Below the pieces are notes generated by a model, which made no database searches, had not been told where the DNA came from, and saw only the letters and a program-made list of their open reading frames with translations. From assembly GCA_026874595.1 (NCBI GenBank), contig CM049316.1, forward strand, positions 49,230,695 through 49,294,694: 64,000 nt of DNA. The letters run 5' to 3'. Source of the DNA: Sipunculus nudus (lineage: Eukaryota > Annelida > Sipuncula > Golfingiida > Sipunculidae). A program made the position numbers and the translations under genes. Within the stretch, counting starts at the first letter, position 1, and every line of letters starts with the position of its first letter. Shown piece by piece: positions 37,831-49,292 of the stretch.

Positions 37831-38558
37831 ACTCATCTTGGTTGCCAGTATCCACTTAACAAGACATGTGTCAGCATTTTACACACTATGTCAGACAGGA
37901 GTCACAAGACTTAAAATATTAAAAGATGGTATTGTCAGTGTCTGGGGATTTTTTTGAATGCTCTAATGTCAGCAGACTCTCCCATGTCCTTGCCCCTATG
38001 ATTTAGTGGATACATTTTGCTAGACAGATTCAAGTGTGCACTTGTGGTCACTCTGTACCTGGCATAACATTATTGAAAGTTTCAGTTGAAAATTGAAACC
38101 TACTTTCAAAAACCATTGAGCCTCCAGATCATGTTGATTGTGTACCATGATGGACACCAGATGAACAGTCTGCAGTGTAGCTGTGATCTAGATCAGGCCA
38201 TGTACCCACAGCTGATTTATCAGGAATCACTCTCCTTATCTCTTAACCCTACTTAGCTGTAGTGGTCTTGATAACTACAAGTATATAATACTTACCATTA
38301 ATGTTAGAACCAATAGCTGAATCATAGATAAGTTGAAGAGGCTTGGTTGACAGCATGCACCAACTTAACAATGTCAAACCTTCAGTCCTGGTGTGTGGAT
38401 CAAATTTATGCATTCAAGTCTTAAACAGATGTTGCCTTCATAACCATTATAAACACAGAGACCATCCTTGGAGTGGTAGGTGGTTGAATACCCAGCTACT
38501 CTGACCATAACATATCAGTAATTGTCCATCATTTAATAAAGTTCAGTAATCAATATAA
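37831..38558. other. No gene seen
   Basis: Unique-looking intron sequence with no recognised gene or repeat. Confidence 0.4.
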
Positions 38559-38960
38559 TTTTTAGCTCAGATGACTTATAGACATGGTCCTTTGTCCATT
38601 GTCTGGCCAGAAATATATCCTTTGGCATAACTCTTAGGCTCATAACCTTTTCTTTCCTCCTTATTGCATGATTAAAAGGGTTTAAGTTACAATTTTCATA
38701 TATTACAGGGTACAATATATACTTATAAGATTTAGTTTATGCTTATTTGAAAATTTACAATTCTAAAAATTTACAATTCTAACAACTTGAAAGTTTTGCG
38801 GATACTTTGTTTTTAACTGGGTTCCGCCACTGTTTCTTCCACGCTGCCCCCACCGCATTTGTTTCCAGACAACTTTTCTGAGACCCTTGGACCAATCTTT
38901 CCAAAACCTGACATAGTTATTTGCTCACCTATGTTGTTGTGCCTAACACGGACTGTTGGT
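38559..38960 (+). mobile_element. Truncated starts of a family-A subtype and family B
   Basis: 38559 begins TTTTTAGCTCAGATGACTTATAG, then the ATATATCCTTTGGCATAACT block seen also at 45040 and 53380 (subtype D). At 38794 a family-B-like GTTTTGCGGATACTTTGTTT and GGGTTCCGCC follow, as in 43050-43090. Neither has a 3' end. Confidence 0.5.
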
Positions 38961-40373
38961 GCCATCTGCAGTCCTTATTGTGCAGTATGAATCTGGGTGT
39001 CTTTTTGATAACAGTGTTTTAGCTAGGCATTTTTTGTTGGGCACAGCCCCCTCCAGTTTATTGCTGCCACCCTTCCATCAACTGCTGATGCCCTGTCATT
39101 TTCTAGACCAACCCTGTCCTTTCCATGATCTACTTCCCATCTGAGTTATGAAAAAAAAACTTTTAAAAGATTAATTCTAAAGTTAAGGACACTTTCAGAA
39201 CAGGTCAAACTGAGCATTGTTTACAAGTTGACCACTCGCAGAAATGCACTCCTTACCATGACAGCACCGAAGAGAGCAGAAACGATATTTCTATTGTGCC
39301 ATTATTTCAAGGACTAAATGTATGAAAATGTCTGAATATCATCTTTCCATCTTACTTGTCACCACTTTCTTATTAAAGTCAACGTTAGTAACATCCCCTG
39401 CAGTTTCCTTTGTTTAAATTAATTAACTCTAATATTTGTGAATGGGCATTGTCAGCAGTATACGCGGAACTGATTTTTATGTCAACTGATTTTTGATCAT
39501 TCAGAGATACCAGTTGTGCTTGTTTTATCTTACACTGTATAATATATAATAACATATTTCATTTCAACAGTAATATTTCTACTATTTGATGAATTGGCAC
39601 ATCACAAAAGTCATATTGCTAGTGGAAACAATTCCAATTACGCGGTCGTATACGCTGTCACAGAGGCATGCAGTGTCAGCATGTAGTCTCATACACACGG
39701 TGGCACTCTGGTAGGCTGTGCCATCCTGTGCTTTAACTCCCGTTTTTCTGTTGAAAATTAAACTGAACAGCTGTACGGAGTGTACGGTAACCAGAACAGC
39801 CACTTTCCCACATCCAATCTGCCTTAAGTGAGCTCTTTTTGACAGTCGACAGGATCACAAGTAACCAAGAGATTTTTCTGGCAAACCAATGACTGCCAAC
39901 CGACTTCATTTTCCCATGAAAATCGCCTGTTTTCAGATTAAATGTTTCCAAACCTTAGATGTCTCAACGTGTCCACATGGCCCACTTTGGATATATCTAG
40001 TCAGTTCAGTTAAGATAGTATCACTGTTTGAAACGCCTAGATTTAAATTCAATCCAAAAATGGTTTACATTCATAATAGACCCTATAATATATACATTAT
40101 TTGAACCTAGTATTGTGATCTTTCTGATAGTATACATATTTTTTAACTTTTCATTCATTTTCACATGATTATGTAACATTTAATAAAAATTAAAATTTTT
40201 AAAAGGTACACTATTTTAAGCCCCAGTAATATGAATTAATAATAAACTACATGACAATATCTGAATAATGCTTGTTTGTTTTTCCTCTGTCATGATTCTA
40301 TCTACCCTCAAACTGACATTTTTAACTTTTATTCAATAAATTGATGAATAAAGTCTTAAATCACTTTACCATA
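38961..40373. other. No gene seen
   Basis: Intron sequence. The segment 39590-39960 looks non-repetitive and has open frames on the minus strand of about 70 codons, but none contains a domain I recognise. Confidence 0.35.
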
Positions 40374-40660
40374 AAGTGTTTTCAGTGTGGTTCTAGCAGA
40401 TGCCAGAAAAGGGGGTACATATGATACAAACTGATCACATTGAAGATGACACGCCTTTTTCTGACTCCGAGGCTGAATCAATTTAAGTGTAATGCACCCC
40501 CTCAGTAAAACTGTATTTGCCCACATGGAAGTTGAGGGCAGACCAGTCAGCTTCCAAGTGGAATCTGGCGCAAGTATTAATGTGATACCAATGCACTTGG
40601 TACCAGATGAACCCATACTCCCATGTAGTATTACACTAGAGATGTGGAACCTGATTGATT
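40374..40660 (+). pseudogene. Gypsy-type LTR-retrotransposon relic (zinc knuckle to protease)
   Basis: A first frame gives KCFQCGSSRC, a remnant of a gag zinc knuckle, and stops. A second gives an acidic stretch and stops near 40482. A third (from 40492) gives KTVFAHMEVEGRPVSFQVES followed by GASINVIP, then L-E-M-W-N, the retropepsin fold of Ty3/Gypsy elements. The catalytic D-S/T-G-A triad reads E-S-G-A, so the active-site aspartate is lost. Two frame breaks and missing RT and integrase make this a dead fragment. After about 40660 the sequence belongs to another repeat. Confidence 0.7.
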
Positions 40661-40965
40661 ATTGGGTCCTATCCTCATATTTGTTTCCAGATGATAACTC
40701 CAGTTTAGATGGACAAATTGGTTTCAAACTTATCTATGACCCACCAATAATGTAAGAACCCTTTTGATTTAGGGGTCACGAGGTCAAAGGTCAAGGTCAC
40801 AGACCCATTTCTTCATAAAGATTGTGGATGCATTTTAAGTAGAACTTTTCATCCCAAACCTTGCGTCTTCCATGTGGTGCACCTGCCTGTAGGGGAAGGT
40901 TCCTGTTGATTTTGGGGTCACTGGGTCAAACTGGGCAAGGTCACAGGGCCCATGCATTCACAAAT
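40661..40965. repeat. Repeat with GGTCAAAGGTCAAGGTCAC blocks
   Basis: GAGGTCAAAGGTCAAGGTCA and a later GGGTCACTGGGTCAAACTGG are typical of abundant mollusc interspersed repeats (from general knowledge). No boundaries or coding function can be set. Confidence 0.4.
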
Positions 40966-40967
40966 TA

Positions 40968-41591
40968 TAGTCCGTTCCTGTACCCCTGTCCACCTGATTT
41001 TTCGCGATTGTCTCTACATAAGACAAATTTGGCAAACAAAATTTGCACCATTGGCATAAAGAGGCAAAAGCGTAATTTTTGGTACCTTACCTACTTAAGA
41101 TATAAATATCATTTACTTTACGGCTTAGCTGACATGTCTCATATATATATCCGTGGTTCATGGCGTCCCTAATATGCGGCCATTGTTTATCCTCCTTGGA
41201 TTTGGATATAAAGTAATGTGACGTAACAGTGAAGCGCGTGCACGCGAAGAATACAATTCTCGCTGTAAACAGAGGTCGGCAGCTCTTGATTATTGGTACC
41301 GTGAATGTTGGTGCCTCTTTAGTACGTCACGTCTATTATGACGTCATCACTATCCCCTGATATGCCCATTTAACAGATTAGTGGCAAGATGTCGCTAAAG
41401 AATAGACTAGTTACTCATAAAATGGTTTTAAATTGTTTACAGGAAAATTACATAAGGTAGGCTATTATTTCCATAATAGTTAATTACGCTTTTTCCTCTT
41501 TCTTCCCCAAGGTCAAAAAGTGTTGGCGTTCTTTGGTTCACAAATAAATAATCGCGAAAAAACAGGTGGACAGGGGTACTGGAACGGACTA
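40968..41591. mobile_element. 624-bp inverted-repeat element flanked by TA
   Basis: The left end TAGTCCGTTCCTGTACCCCT and the right end (inverse TAGTCCGTTCCAGTACCCCT) stay paired through GTCCACCTG and TTTTCGCGAT for about 42 bases with few mismatches. TA dinucleotides flank both sides (40966-40967 and 41592-41593). It is non-coding. Its centre (41210-41360) is unusually CpG- and ACGT-rich. A 2-bp TA duplication fits Tc1/mariner-like or pogo-like insertion, but the ends do not match a family I can name. Confidence 0.75.
41210..41360. promoter_or_regulatory. Cluster of CRE-like motifs inside the TA-flanked element
   Basis: TGTGACGTAAC (about 41219), TACGTCACG (about 41322) and ATGACGTCATC (41338-41348) lie within 130 bases, with GCGCGTGCACGCG between. 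Full and half cAMP-response/ATF sites this dense suggest regulatory potential or an ancestral inverted arrangement. Function is untested. Confidence 0.35.
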
Positions 41592-41593
41592 TA

Positions 41594-42147
41594 GTTAATG
41601 GATGATAAAAAATGGTTTGGGTAGACAGGTTGGCTTAAACTGATCACAGGACCCACAGCTGGCCCCACGTGTCCAACCCCCCTCCTGTAATAATTGTTTT
41701 GGCCAACAACATAACAATTAACAAAATGAAATGATTTTTTATTGATTTAAAATAACAACTTTAAAAAGAATTAATGGAAAAGGAATTTCATAGTTAAGAC
41801 ATGAGTAACAGGGAATTACCTTGCAATTGCTGATGCTGTGTGGATCTTGTACGGATGGCCCCAGTTGTATTATACATCATGTATATAGTCTCCTTTGGCT
41901 ATATTTCATTTCAGTTTTAATTAAGAAAAAAAATAATTCAATAAAATTGTTCTTTACTTTTAGGGATTATGTGAAGCAAATAAATGATCATCAAGGATGC
42001 AGTTGATTATATTAAATAAATTTCCAGGTCTTTTCCAAGTGTTTCTTTTTGTTAATTTATATTTATTGCAAAAATTAAAAAAAAATTAAAATATGTCAAA
42101 AATAAATTTAAATTAATACTCAGACAAGTATTCATAAAGGATGTTAA
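41594..42147. other. No gene seen
   Basis: AT-rich intron sequence. No recognised gene or repeat termini. Confidence 0.4.
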
Positions 42148-43018
42148 TACAGTCCAACCTCTTTCATTTCCCCCCTGTTCATCTGCCAAACTCGCCTACC
42201 ACCAACAAATTACATTAAGTCCCGATTTCCATACTGCTTCATTACCTCGTTCATTTGCCAGCCTCACTCTCTGCTATCTGCCAGGTGTTGTTTTACCCCA
42301 GTGTGCCACATTCCATTGATCATACGCCAACTTCCTGATTCCAACTTCAGACAAGTGGGAATATTTCATCAAGCCGGTTTGTTATAGCTAGGGCTCAGCT
42401 AACCTGGCCGCATCTGTGTTTACAACATGTCACGCCGTACTGTTTATGGATCAAGTACCTGGTGCCACTAATTAATTAATGACTTAACACCCTTGAGTTG
42501 TTTTCAGACAGCTGTCATCATCCGAGTGACTGGTGTTGATTTCACTCATAGTTGTTTGGTCAAGTATCAATCAATGGGGTAAACCACATGAGTAGTTTGG
42601 AGGAATTAAAGGTAACACGGGGGTTCAAAGACTGTTCAAAAACATCGGAATCGCACATCCTTTGAGCAATCAAGATATCATGGAAACAGTGACAGACAGC
42701 GATGATACAGCCAGTCCTACCTGTGAACCGGAGGAAATAGTTCCCAAACTTCCGCCCACTTCTGCAGAAGCCCGCCAGGCCATGAAGACTGTCTTGCAAT
42801 ATTGCAAAGCTACAACTACAGCAGTCCGATATTGATGCATTTGAGGTAGGGTGGACCAAAGAATAACAGCTCTTCAGTTACAAGCTGGTAAACATTGCTC
42901 AATTACGGAACTCTTTGGGGGCAGACTCGGATGAAAGTGAAACTGCACAAGGAGGACCATGGAAAATTTTATATTTTGACTACAAATGTTATATGTGTAT
43001 ATTTTTGTACACACTGTA
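42148..43018 (+). mobile_element. pogo/Tigger-like DNA transposon relic
   Basis: The possible left end is TA-CAGTCCAACCTCTTTC, resembling Tigger/pogo termini (CAGT plus AACCTC). The possible right end is CACTG-TA at 43012-43018, but the shared inverted repeat is only about 4-6 bases. Within, 42680-42830 reads METVTDSDDTASPTCEPEEI, then VPKLPPTSAEARQAMKTVLQ, the acidic C-terminal tail plus helix usual in Tigger/Jerky-type transposases, before a stop. No DDE domain remains. Family call moderate; ends uncertain. Confidence 0.5.
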
Positions 43019-43030
43019 TTTTTCTGTAGT

Positions 43031-43600
43031 TATTGTATCCGTCAAAACAAAGTTTTGAGGAAACTATGTTTTTGACCGGGTTCCGCCGGGGCGGTGTTCG
43101 TTTCCAAAATAGAACTCTGAGACCACTGGACGGATTTTTCTGAAACTTTACACAATTATCGGGTCACGTGAACTGGTGCAAAAATCTTTTGCTTTGACCT
43201 CTGACCTTTCCTCTCTCCAGTGTGTCCCTCTATGCATGTGTTTTGACACATTAACTCGCATATCTTCGGACTCGTTTGACCAATCTGGAAAAAAATTTGC
43301 ACAAATGTAGCCCTTGGATAGCTTTATAACATAAATAAAAATGGTGGGGCCGTCTGCAACCATTTTTGCACAGCATCCAACTGTTCATCTGCCTTGGGAT
43401 AAAATCACCCCTATCTCTACAGTGAATGGACTTATCCACCTGAAATTTTGCATGTGTATACATCATGTTAACATGGCAGACATCCATGCTAATATGTAAC
43501 ACATCGAACTCTTTTGCCCTTGCCACTCAATCCATGCCTCACTTCACCTGTCCTACTCTGATTTTGGTGGATTCATGGTAGTCGACTACCTGTATTCTAG
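43031..43600 (+). mobile_element. Family-B element, complete short copy
   Basis: Starts TATTGTATCCGTCAAAACAA, where TCCGTCAAAAC pairs with GTTTTGAGGA just after it (5' hairpin). GGGTTCCGCCGGGGCGG, TTTGACCTCTGACCTTTCC and TGCCTTGGGATAAAATCAC blocks follow. It ends with the palindrome GTAGTCGACTAC, seven more bases and CTAG followed by T. The 3' end (short hairpin about 11 bases before CTAG-T) is what Helitrons show. The 5' boundary is not certain. Confidence 0.6.
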
Positions 43601-45019
43601 TTCCTTGAAGTTAATGGCCCTAACATAATGCACATTTTGAAAATTCGGAAAATATATGTACACACCTTACAAGAAAATTTCTGAAGCTAGAGACTTTCGT
43701 CCCCAAGGATAACACTTAATTTAATTAAGATTCAATAATGTACCAGAAATCAGATAAGAATTTTCTAAATTTTTTAAGTTATTAGCTTAATTATAAAAAC
43801 AGTACCTTAAATTTAGCCCAACTTTGAGCATAACACATTTGTTTCCTATAAGTACATGTGGACTTTAGTTATTGAATTTTTGGAGGCTCTTATTGTATTT
43901 ACAAGCAGTCCTCTTTGGTCACTGGAGGTCAATCAGTGCAGCTCTCTCTGCTTACCTGATTCATAATGGGTCACTGGGGAGCAAAGGTCACAGGTGTACA
44001 GTTATTTTCACCCCCCCCCCCACCCACCAAGTGTAATGCAGAAATTGTTATTGTTTGAAATGTATTTCATTTCTTTAATTGTGAAGCTGTTTCCACTCCA
44101 TTGTTCAAAACTGTTCTAATTAGAGTAGTTATCTATAATGCCATGTTGTGTTAATGTAACATTTTTAAAGATATTAATTTCCTTTTAAATAAATTTAACA
44201 AATTAAAATATATTTAAACCCATTAGGACGCAAAATTTGACAATATATGAGACAAATTATGGATAAATAAAGGTGCAATTTAAAATTGTAAATTCTGAAT
44301 CAAGTTATATTTTTAGATATTTCTTGTTTTGCAAATTTATAAAAATTTATATGTTTGTGATAAAAAATAAATACACGCATGTGTATGCATAATGTGGTGT
44401 TATCTGACCAAATTTGGGATAAATGATGATGCAATTTAGAATTGTGAATCAGATTATATATTCAGATACTTGTGTTATATTGAAAATGAATAACATTAAT
44501 AAACTTAAAAATAATAATGTCATGAAAAGAATTAGGATCTCATGCAAACATTTGTTCATTATTTTCCTGCCTCAGCAGAATATCAAATAAACTGATAAGC
44601 TGTGTTTGTTTATCTTATCTTATCTTGTGTTTCATCATTATGAATAAATTTTTCCTTCTGTAAGTACTGTGGCCTTAAATTCAACCCCCCCCCCCCCACC
44701 TTGCAGTTGAGCCCTTGCACCTGTGGACTGCATGGTTCATAAGTTTTATAGCAATTGTATGAATGAGATAAAAAAATAGTGTAATAAATAAATTAGGATC
44801 TTATTGAAACATATATTCTTGCCTCAGCAGAAATGGGCATAAAGTGATCAGCTCTGTCTGTCCATCTCTGTTAATCATTAGTTATATATTAATTATCAAT
44901 CATCTTTTTTCATTTAATCATTATTGAATGCTTCACCTTTCTTTCTTTCTCTGTCACTTTCTCTCTCTCTTTTTTTTTCTCTCTCTCCTCCCTCCTTCAT
45001 CCAGACTTATTAATAACTT
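43601..45019 (+). repeat. Family-A internal fragments
   Basis: CATAATGCACATTTTGAAAA, AGTACCTTAAATTTAGCCCA, C-runs at 44013 and 44686, and the TTTCCTGCCTCAGCAGAAT block follow family-A order but lack both termini. A pyrimidine microsatellite (CTTTCT/CTCTCT) lies at 44938-44995. No gene. Confidence 0.5.
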
Positions 45020-45586
45020 TAACACATTTGTTGGTCAAATGTATCCTTTCATATAACTCTTAGGCACATATTTTTTTCCTTATTGCATTATATGAATGGT
45101 TTCAGGCCACAATTTTTGTGTATTACACAGTAAAATATATACTTACCAGATGTAGTTTATGCTCATTTGAAAATGGTATTATTTTAAATATTTTTTACAG
45201 CATTTTATTTCAGTTAATAAATTAAATATGTATAATTATACTTCAGCTAATCTCCACTTTCTGCCTTATTCTGTAATTGACAGGTATTCATACATTCCCA
45301 TGGTTATTATATGCACATATTACTGTAGCAAAAAAAAAAAAGCTGAAATAATGATACTTCTAGAAATATTTGATCATGAGAGACTCCTGCATCTTTGATT
45401 TAGTCCATAAAAAGTGCACAGTATTAGTTCACCAAACATATATTTAATATTTGATTATCACCAGTTAGCAGGACTATTTCCTCTCAGCTTTTAAATGCTA
45501 AGGTATATATATAAGAAAAGTATATTTTGCATTTGCTTAAATTTTCCCAAATTCAGCTGACAGACATGACCCATGGGTCCCTTGTT
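45020..45586 (+). mobile_element. Family-A subtype D, 3' part
   Basis: CAAATGTATCCTTTCATATA, GGTTTCAGGCCACAATTTTT and TATTTTGCATTTGCT blocks match 53350-53912 in order. It ends CAGCTGACAGACATGACCC, then ATGGGTCCCTTGTT. The 5' start seen at 38559 is not adjacent here. No coding. Confidence 0.55.
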
Positions 45587-45604
45587 TCCTTATTGCAACA
45601 GAAT

Positions 45605-46105
45605 GGTTTCAAATGGTTCCCGAGATATGAGCTTGGATGTCTGCAGCATAAACGTGAATGTAGGTGGCGCCACCTGTCACAAAATCGGAAAAAGCTATCC
45701 AGGATGTATACGCATGCCAAATTTCAGGTGGATAAGTCCAACCAATGCAGAGATATGAGTGATTTTATCCCAAGGCAGATTAACAGATGGACACAGTTCA
45801 AAAACGTTTCAAGGTGGCGCCAACATTTTTAGTGTATGTTATAAAGCTATCCAAGGGCTACATTTGTGTAAATTTTTTAGCCTGATCGGTCAAACGGTTT
45901 CCAAGATATGTGGGTTTATGTGTGGAAACAGACACACAAATGGACGCAGAGGAAAGGTCAGAGGTCAAAACAAAATCAGGGCGCAGCAGTTCACATGTGA
46001 CCCAAACATTATCCCGGGTTTCGTAAGGAGTTCTCCGGACACCTACGCGGCGGCGGCCGACTGAAAACATAGTATGCGCCGAACTCTGTTTTTGCGGATA
46101 CAATA
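45605..46105 (-). mobile_element. Family-B element, minus-strand copy
   Basis: The reverse strand runs from ATTGTATCCGCAAAAACAGA through GTTTTCAGTCGGCCGCCGCC, TTTGACCTCTGACCTTTCC and the 'GGTGGCGCC' blocks to CAAGCTCATATCTCGGGAAC, where it stops without its 3' hairpin. It lies head-to-head with the plus-strand copy at 46254. Confidence 0.7.
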
Positions 46106-46253
46106 ATTTGCTAAATTACTCAAAATTTAGCTGAGAGACATGACCCATGGGTCCCTTGTTCTTGGCAGTGCCGTCTACAACTGTTTTAGTGTACTGTAAT
46201 ATCTATCCTGAATCTGTTTTGAGTGAAAATCACATTTAATCTCATCCTTATTC
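46106..46253 (+). repeat. Spacer between inverted family-B copies, containing a family-A 3' end
   Basis: Holds TTAGCTGAGAGACATGACCC, then ATGGGTCCCTTGTT (to 46160), a second subtype-D tail very like the one ending at 45586. The minus family-B copy therefore appears to sit inside a duplicated subtype-D end. Confidence 0.5.
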
Positions 46254-47431
46254 ATTGTATCCGCCAAAACAGAGTTTTGCGGATACTATGTTTTCAGGCC
46301 GCCGCCGCGGCGTAAGTGTTTGGAGAACTCCTCCGTAACCGCTGGGTGGAATTTTACGAAACCCGGGATTATGTTCGGGTCACATATGAACTGCTGCGCC
46401 CCGATTTTGTTTTGACCTCTGACCTTTCCTCTGCGCTCTGCGTCCGTTTGTGCGTCTGTTCCCACACATAAACCCACATATCTCGGGAACCGTTTGACCG
46501 ATCAGGAAAATTTGTTTGCACAAATGTAGCCCTTGGAGAGCTTTATAACATACACAAAAAATGGTGGCGCCACCTGCAACCATGTTTGCACAGTGTCCAT
46601 CTGTTCGTCTGCCTTGGGTTAAAATCACTCATATCTCTGCAGTGACTCGACTAATTCACCTGAAATTTGGCATGCGTATACATCCTGGGATAGCTTTTCT
46701 GATTTTATCACAGGTGGCGTCACCTACATTCACGTTTACGCTGCAGACATCCAAGCTCATATCTCGGGAACCGTTTGACCGATTGGGCCAAAATTTTGCA
46801 TGTGTATAGATCTCACATATCTCTTTATCATACGCAAAACTTGTGGCGCCATCTGCAGCCATTTTTGCACAGCTCCCGTCTGTTTGTCTGCCATGGGATA
46901 AAATCACTCATATCTTGGCAGTGGTTTGACATATCTGCCTAAAATTTTGCAGGTTTATACATCCCCGACAGCTCTCTTGATTTTATGACAGGTGGCGCCA
47001 CCTGCATTCTAGTTTATGCAGCAGACATCCAAGCTCATATCTTGGGAACAGTTTGACGGATTGGGCCAAAGATTTGCATGTGTATAGTTCTCACATAGCT
47101 CTTTATCATACGCAAAACTGGTGGCGCCACCTGCAACCATTTTTGCTCAGCGTCCATCTGTTTGTCTGCCACGGGCTAAAATCACTCATATACATGTAGT
47201 GGTTTGACTTATCTGGCTTAAATTTTGCATATGTATACAACTTAGACGGCTTTCTGGATTTTGTGGTGGGGGGGGGGGCAACCTACATACACAATTTGGC
47301 TGCAGACATCCATGCTAATATGCAACACTTCACTCTATTTCCCCTTGCCACTCAATCCATGCCTCACTTCACCCATTCCACTCTGATTTAGGTGGATACA
47401 TGTAGTCGCTTGTCGACTACCCGTATTCTAG
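46254..47431 (+). mobile_element. Family-B element, longest copy
   Basis: Starts ATTGTATCCGCCAAAACAGA with a strong 5' hairpin (TATCCGC-CAAAAC pairs with GTTTTG-CGGATA) and CCGCCGCCGCGG. Two internal passes of the ~300-bp 'GGTGGCGCCACCTGCA / CTCATATCTCGGGAACCG' module follow. It ends GTAGTCGCTTGTCGACTAC, CCGTATT and CTAG-T. Its second half is nearly identical to 32969-33601. Non-coding, so non-autonomous if mobile. Confidence 0.7.
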
Positions 47432-48560
47432 TTGTGGTTTCAATTTCCCATTAAAGATGAAATACCACTAGCTTTCATACAGAAATAATTAAATGTGTCA
47501 AAATTCATGGATTTTGAAGTGTTACTTCTAAATCAGTTAAAATATTAGAGCTCAGCTTGAAAAGCACTCCCCTATAGTGATCGTTGTGTGAGCCCATCTG
47601 TTGTCATACCGTCATACTGTCCTTCCATCCATCTGTCAGTGATGCTTAAAACTTTCACACGCGATATCTCAACAAGATCGATCTTCTCAAATTCACAGGG
47701 ATGATCGGTACCTATGAGGGCTCCATACATATTGAATTACAGACCTGTCGGAATTCCTGTATGGCTGCAAGAGCTAAAACGGTGATTTTCTTTCATGCGC
47801 GATATCTCCACAAGAACATGCTTGATCTTTCTCATGTTGACAGGATTGATTGGTACATTAAGGACTCTATCCCTTATGAATAACAGATCTGTTGGACTTT
47901 CAACATGGTTGCCAGAGCACAATCAGTGATTTTCTTTCGTGCGCAATATTTCAACAAGAACATTCTTGATCTTTCTCATATTCACAGGGATGATTGGTAC
48001 ATATGAGGGCTCCAGACCTATTGAATTCCAGACCTGTCGGAATTCCAATATGGCTGCCAGAGCACAGTAGTGATTTACTTTTGCACGTACTTGATATCTT
48101 AACAAGAACATGCTGTATCTTTCTCTTATTCGCTAGGATGGTGGACACCTATTAGGACTCTATCTAATTACAGACCTGTCGGTATTCCAGTAAGGCCACC
48201 AGTGCACAATCGATGATTTTCTTAAAAAGAAAATTCTTGATCTTTCTCAAATTCACAGGGATAGTTGGTGCCTATAAGGACTCCATTCTTACTGAATTAC
48301 AGACCTCCTCAAAATCAACTAGCCACCAGACAGCGGTGGCAGATATTCCGAAGTGCACATTATGACAAACATACTACAATCAGAGATTTTCTGTCGCATA
48401 CATTTTCACCATGGCAAACACAATACCTTTGATCTTTGTCAAATTCAAAGGGATGATTTGTGTGTATGAGTACTAACCATCCCTATCCAATTACAGACCC
48501 ATCCAAAATCAAGTATGGCCACAAGAGTTCAGTCAGTGATGTTGTATTGCACACATTATT
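47432..48560 (+). repeat. ~146-bp tandem repeat (six diverged units)
   Basis: GATCTTTCTCATATTCACAG recurs at about 47685, 47823, 47969, 48115, 48239 and 48431. Each copy is followed by GGGATGATTGGTAC and, in most units, ATTACAGACCTGTCGGAATT and a GCGATATCTCAACAAGAACA-like block. Upstream, 47549 has a degraded AGCTCAGCTTGAAAAG and an ATAGTGATCG start block like family A. No coding. Confidence 0.75.
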
Positions 48561-49292
48561 TCAGACATCTTTAATATGATTTGAGCCTGAAGGATTTTTG
48601 TTCCCTCATGCATATTGATAAAAGCCTGTTTCTGTTTGTCATATTTTTTAAACTAAACTTTTTACCCATATGTAAACTAGTCCAGCACTACTAGAAATGT
48701 AGGGGCCTTTTAGGACCATTGTCCAACCACATCTAGTTCTGTATTATATTGCCTGTCAAAGCATTTACATCTTAATTTTAACGAAGTATCTGGATAACAT
48801 AAGAGATATCATTTAAACCCCCCCCCCCCCCATTGGAAAAAATTATATTTCTCACATAATGTTTGCAAGTTGCAGATGATGTAAGCTTTTCTTTCCAAAT
48901 GTTACAATCATTGCTGTTAATGTTAAAACCAAGGTAATAATAAGATATTCCTCAGAGGGAAATATCTCAGAGGCAAATAGTTGAGTGGGGACAGCTGAAA
49001 CAGTACAATTGCCAGTGCCGTCTGTATAATATAGTGTGATAGGATGTTTTAGCGGATTCCATTTCTTACATTAATTGCTAACTATGTAATATCTTATTCA
49101 GTCTATGTGTTTCGGAGGAGTTACATAAAACAAGGTACTTGAACAAAGTATATACATAAATTAGGCAAACCATGACCTGTTCAAGAATAAACACAGAAGG
49201 GAAGCATACTGTGACTGGAATTAATTTCTGGTGTCAGAATTTTACCTTGAACCTTTAATGTGCCTACCAGGCTTTTTCTGGTTTTTTTCCAG
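48561..49292 (+). other. End of intron 1
   Basis: No gene seen. Holds a C14 tract near 48817 and ends in a strong acceptor: CTTTTTCTGGTTTTTTTCCAG, AG at 49291-49292. Confidence 0.5.

Noticed and set aside
42148-43018. Full pogo element with defined ends
   Set aside because: The inverted match is only TACAGT/ACTGTA, so I support the transposase tail but not exact boundaries.
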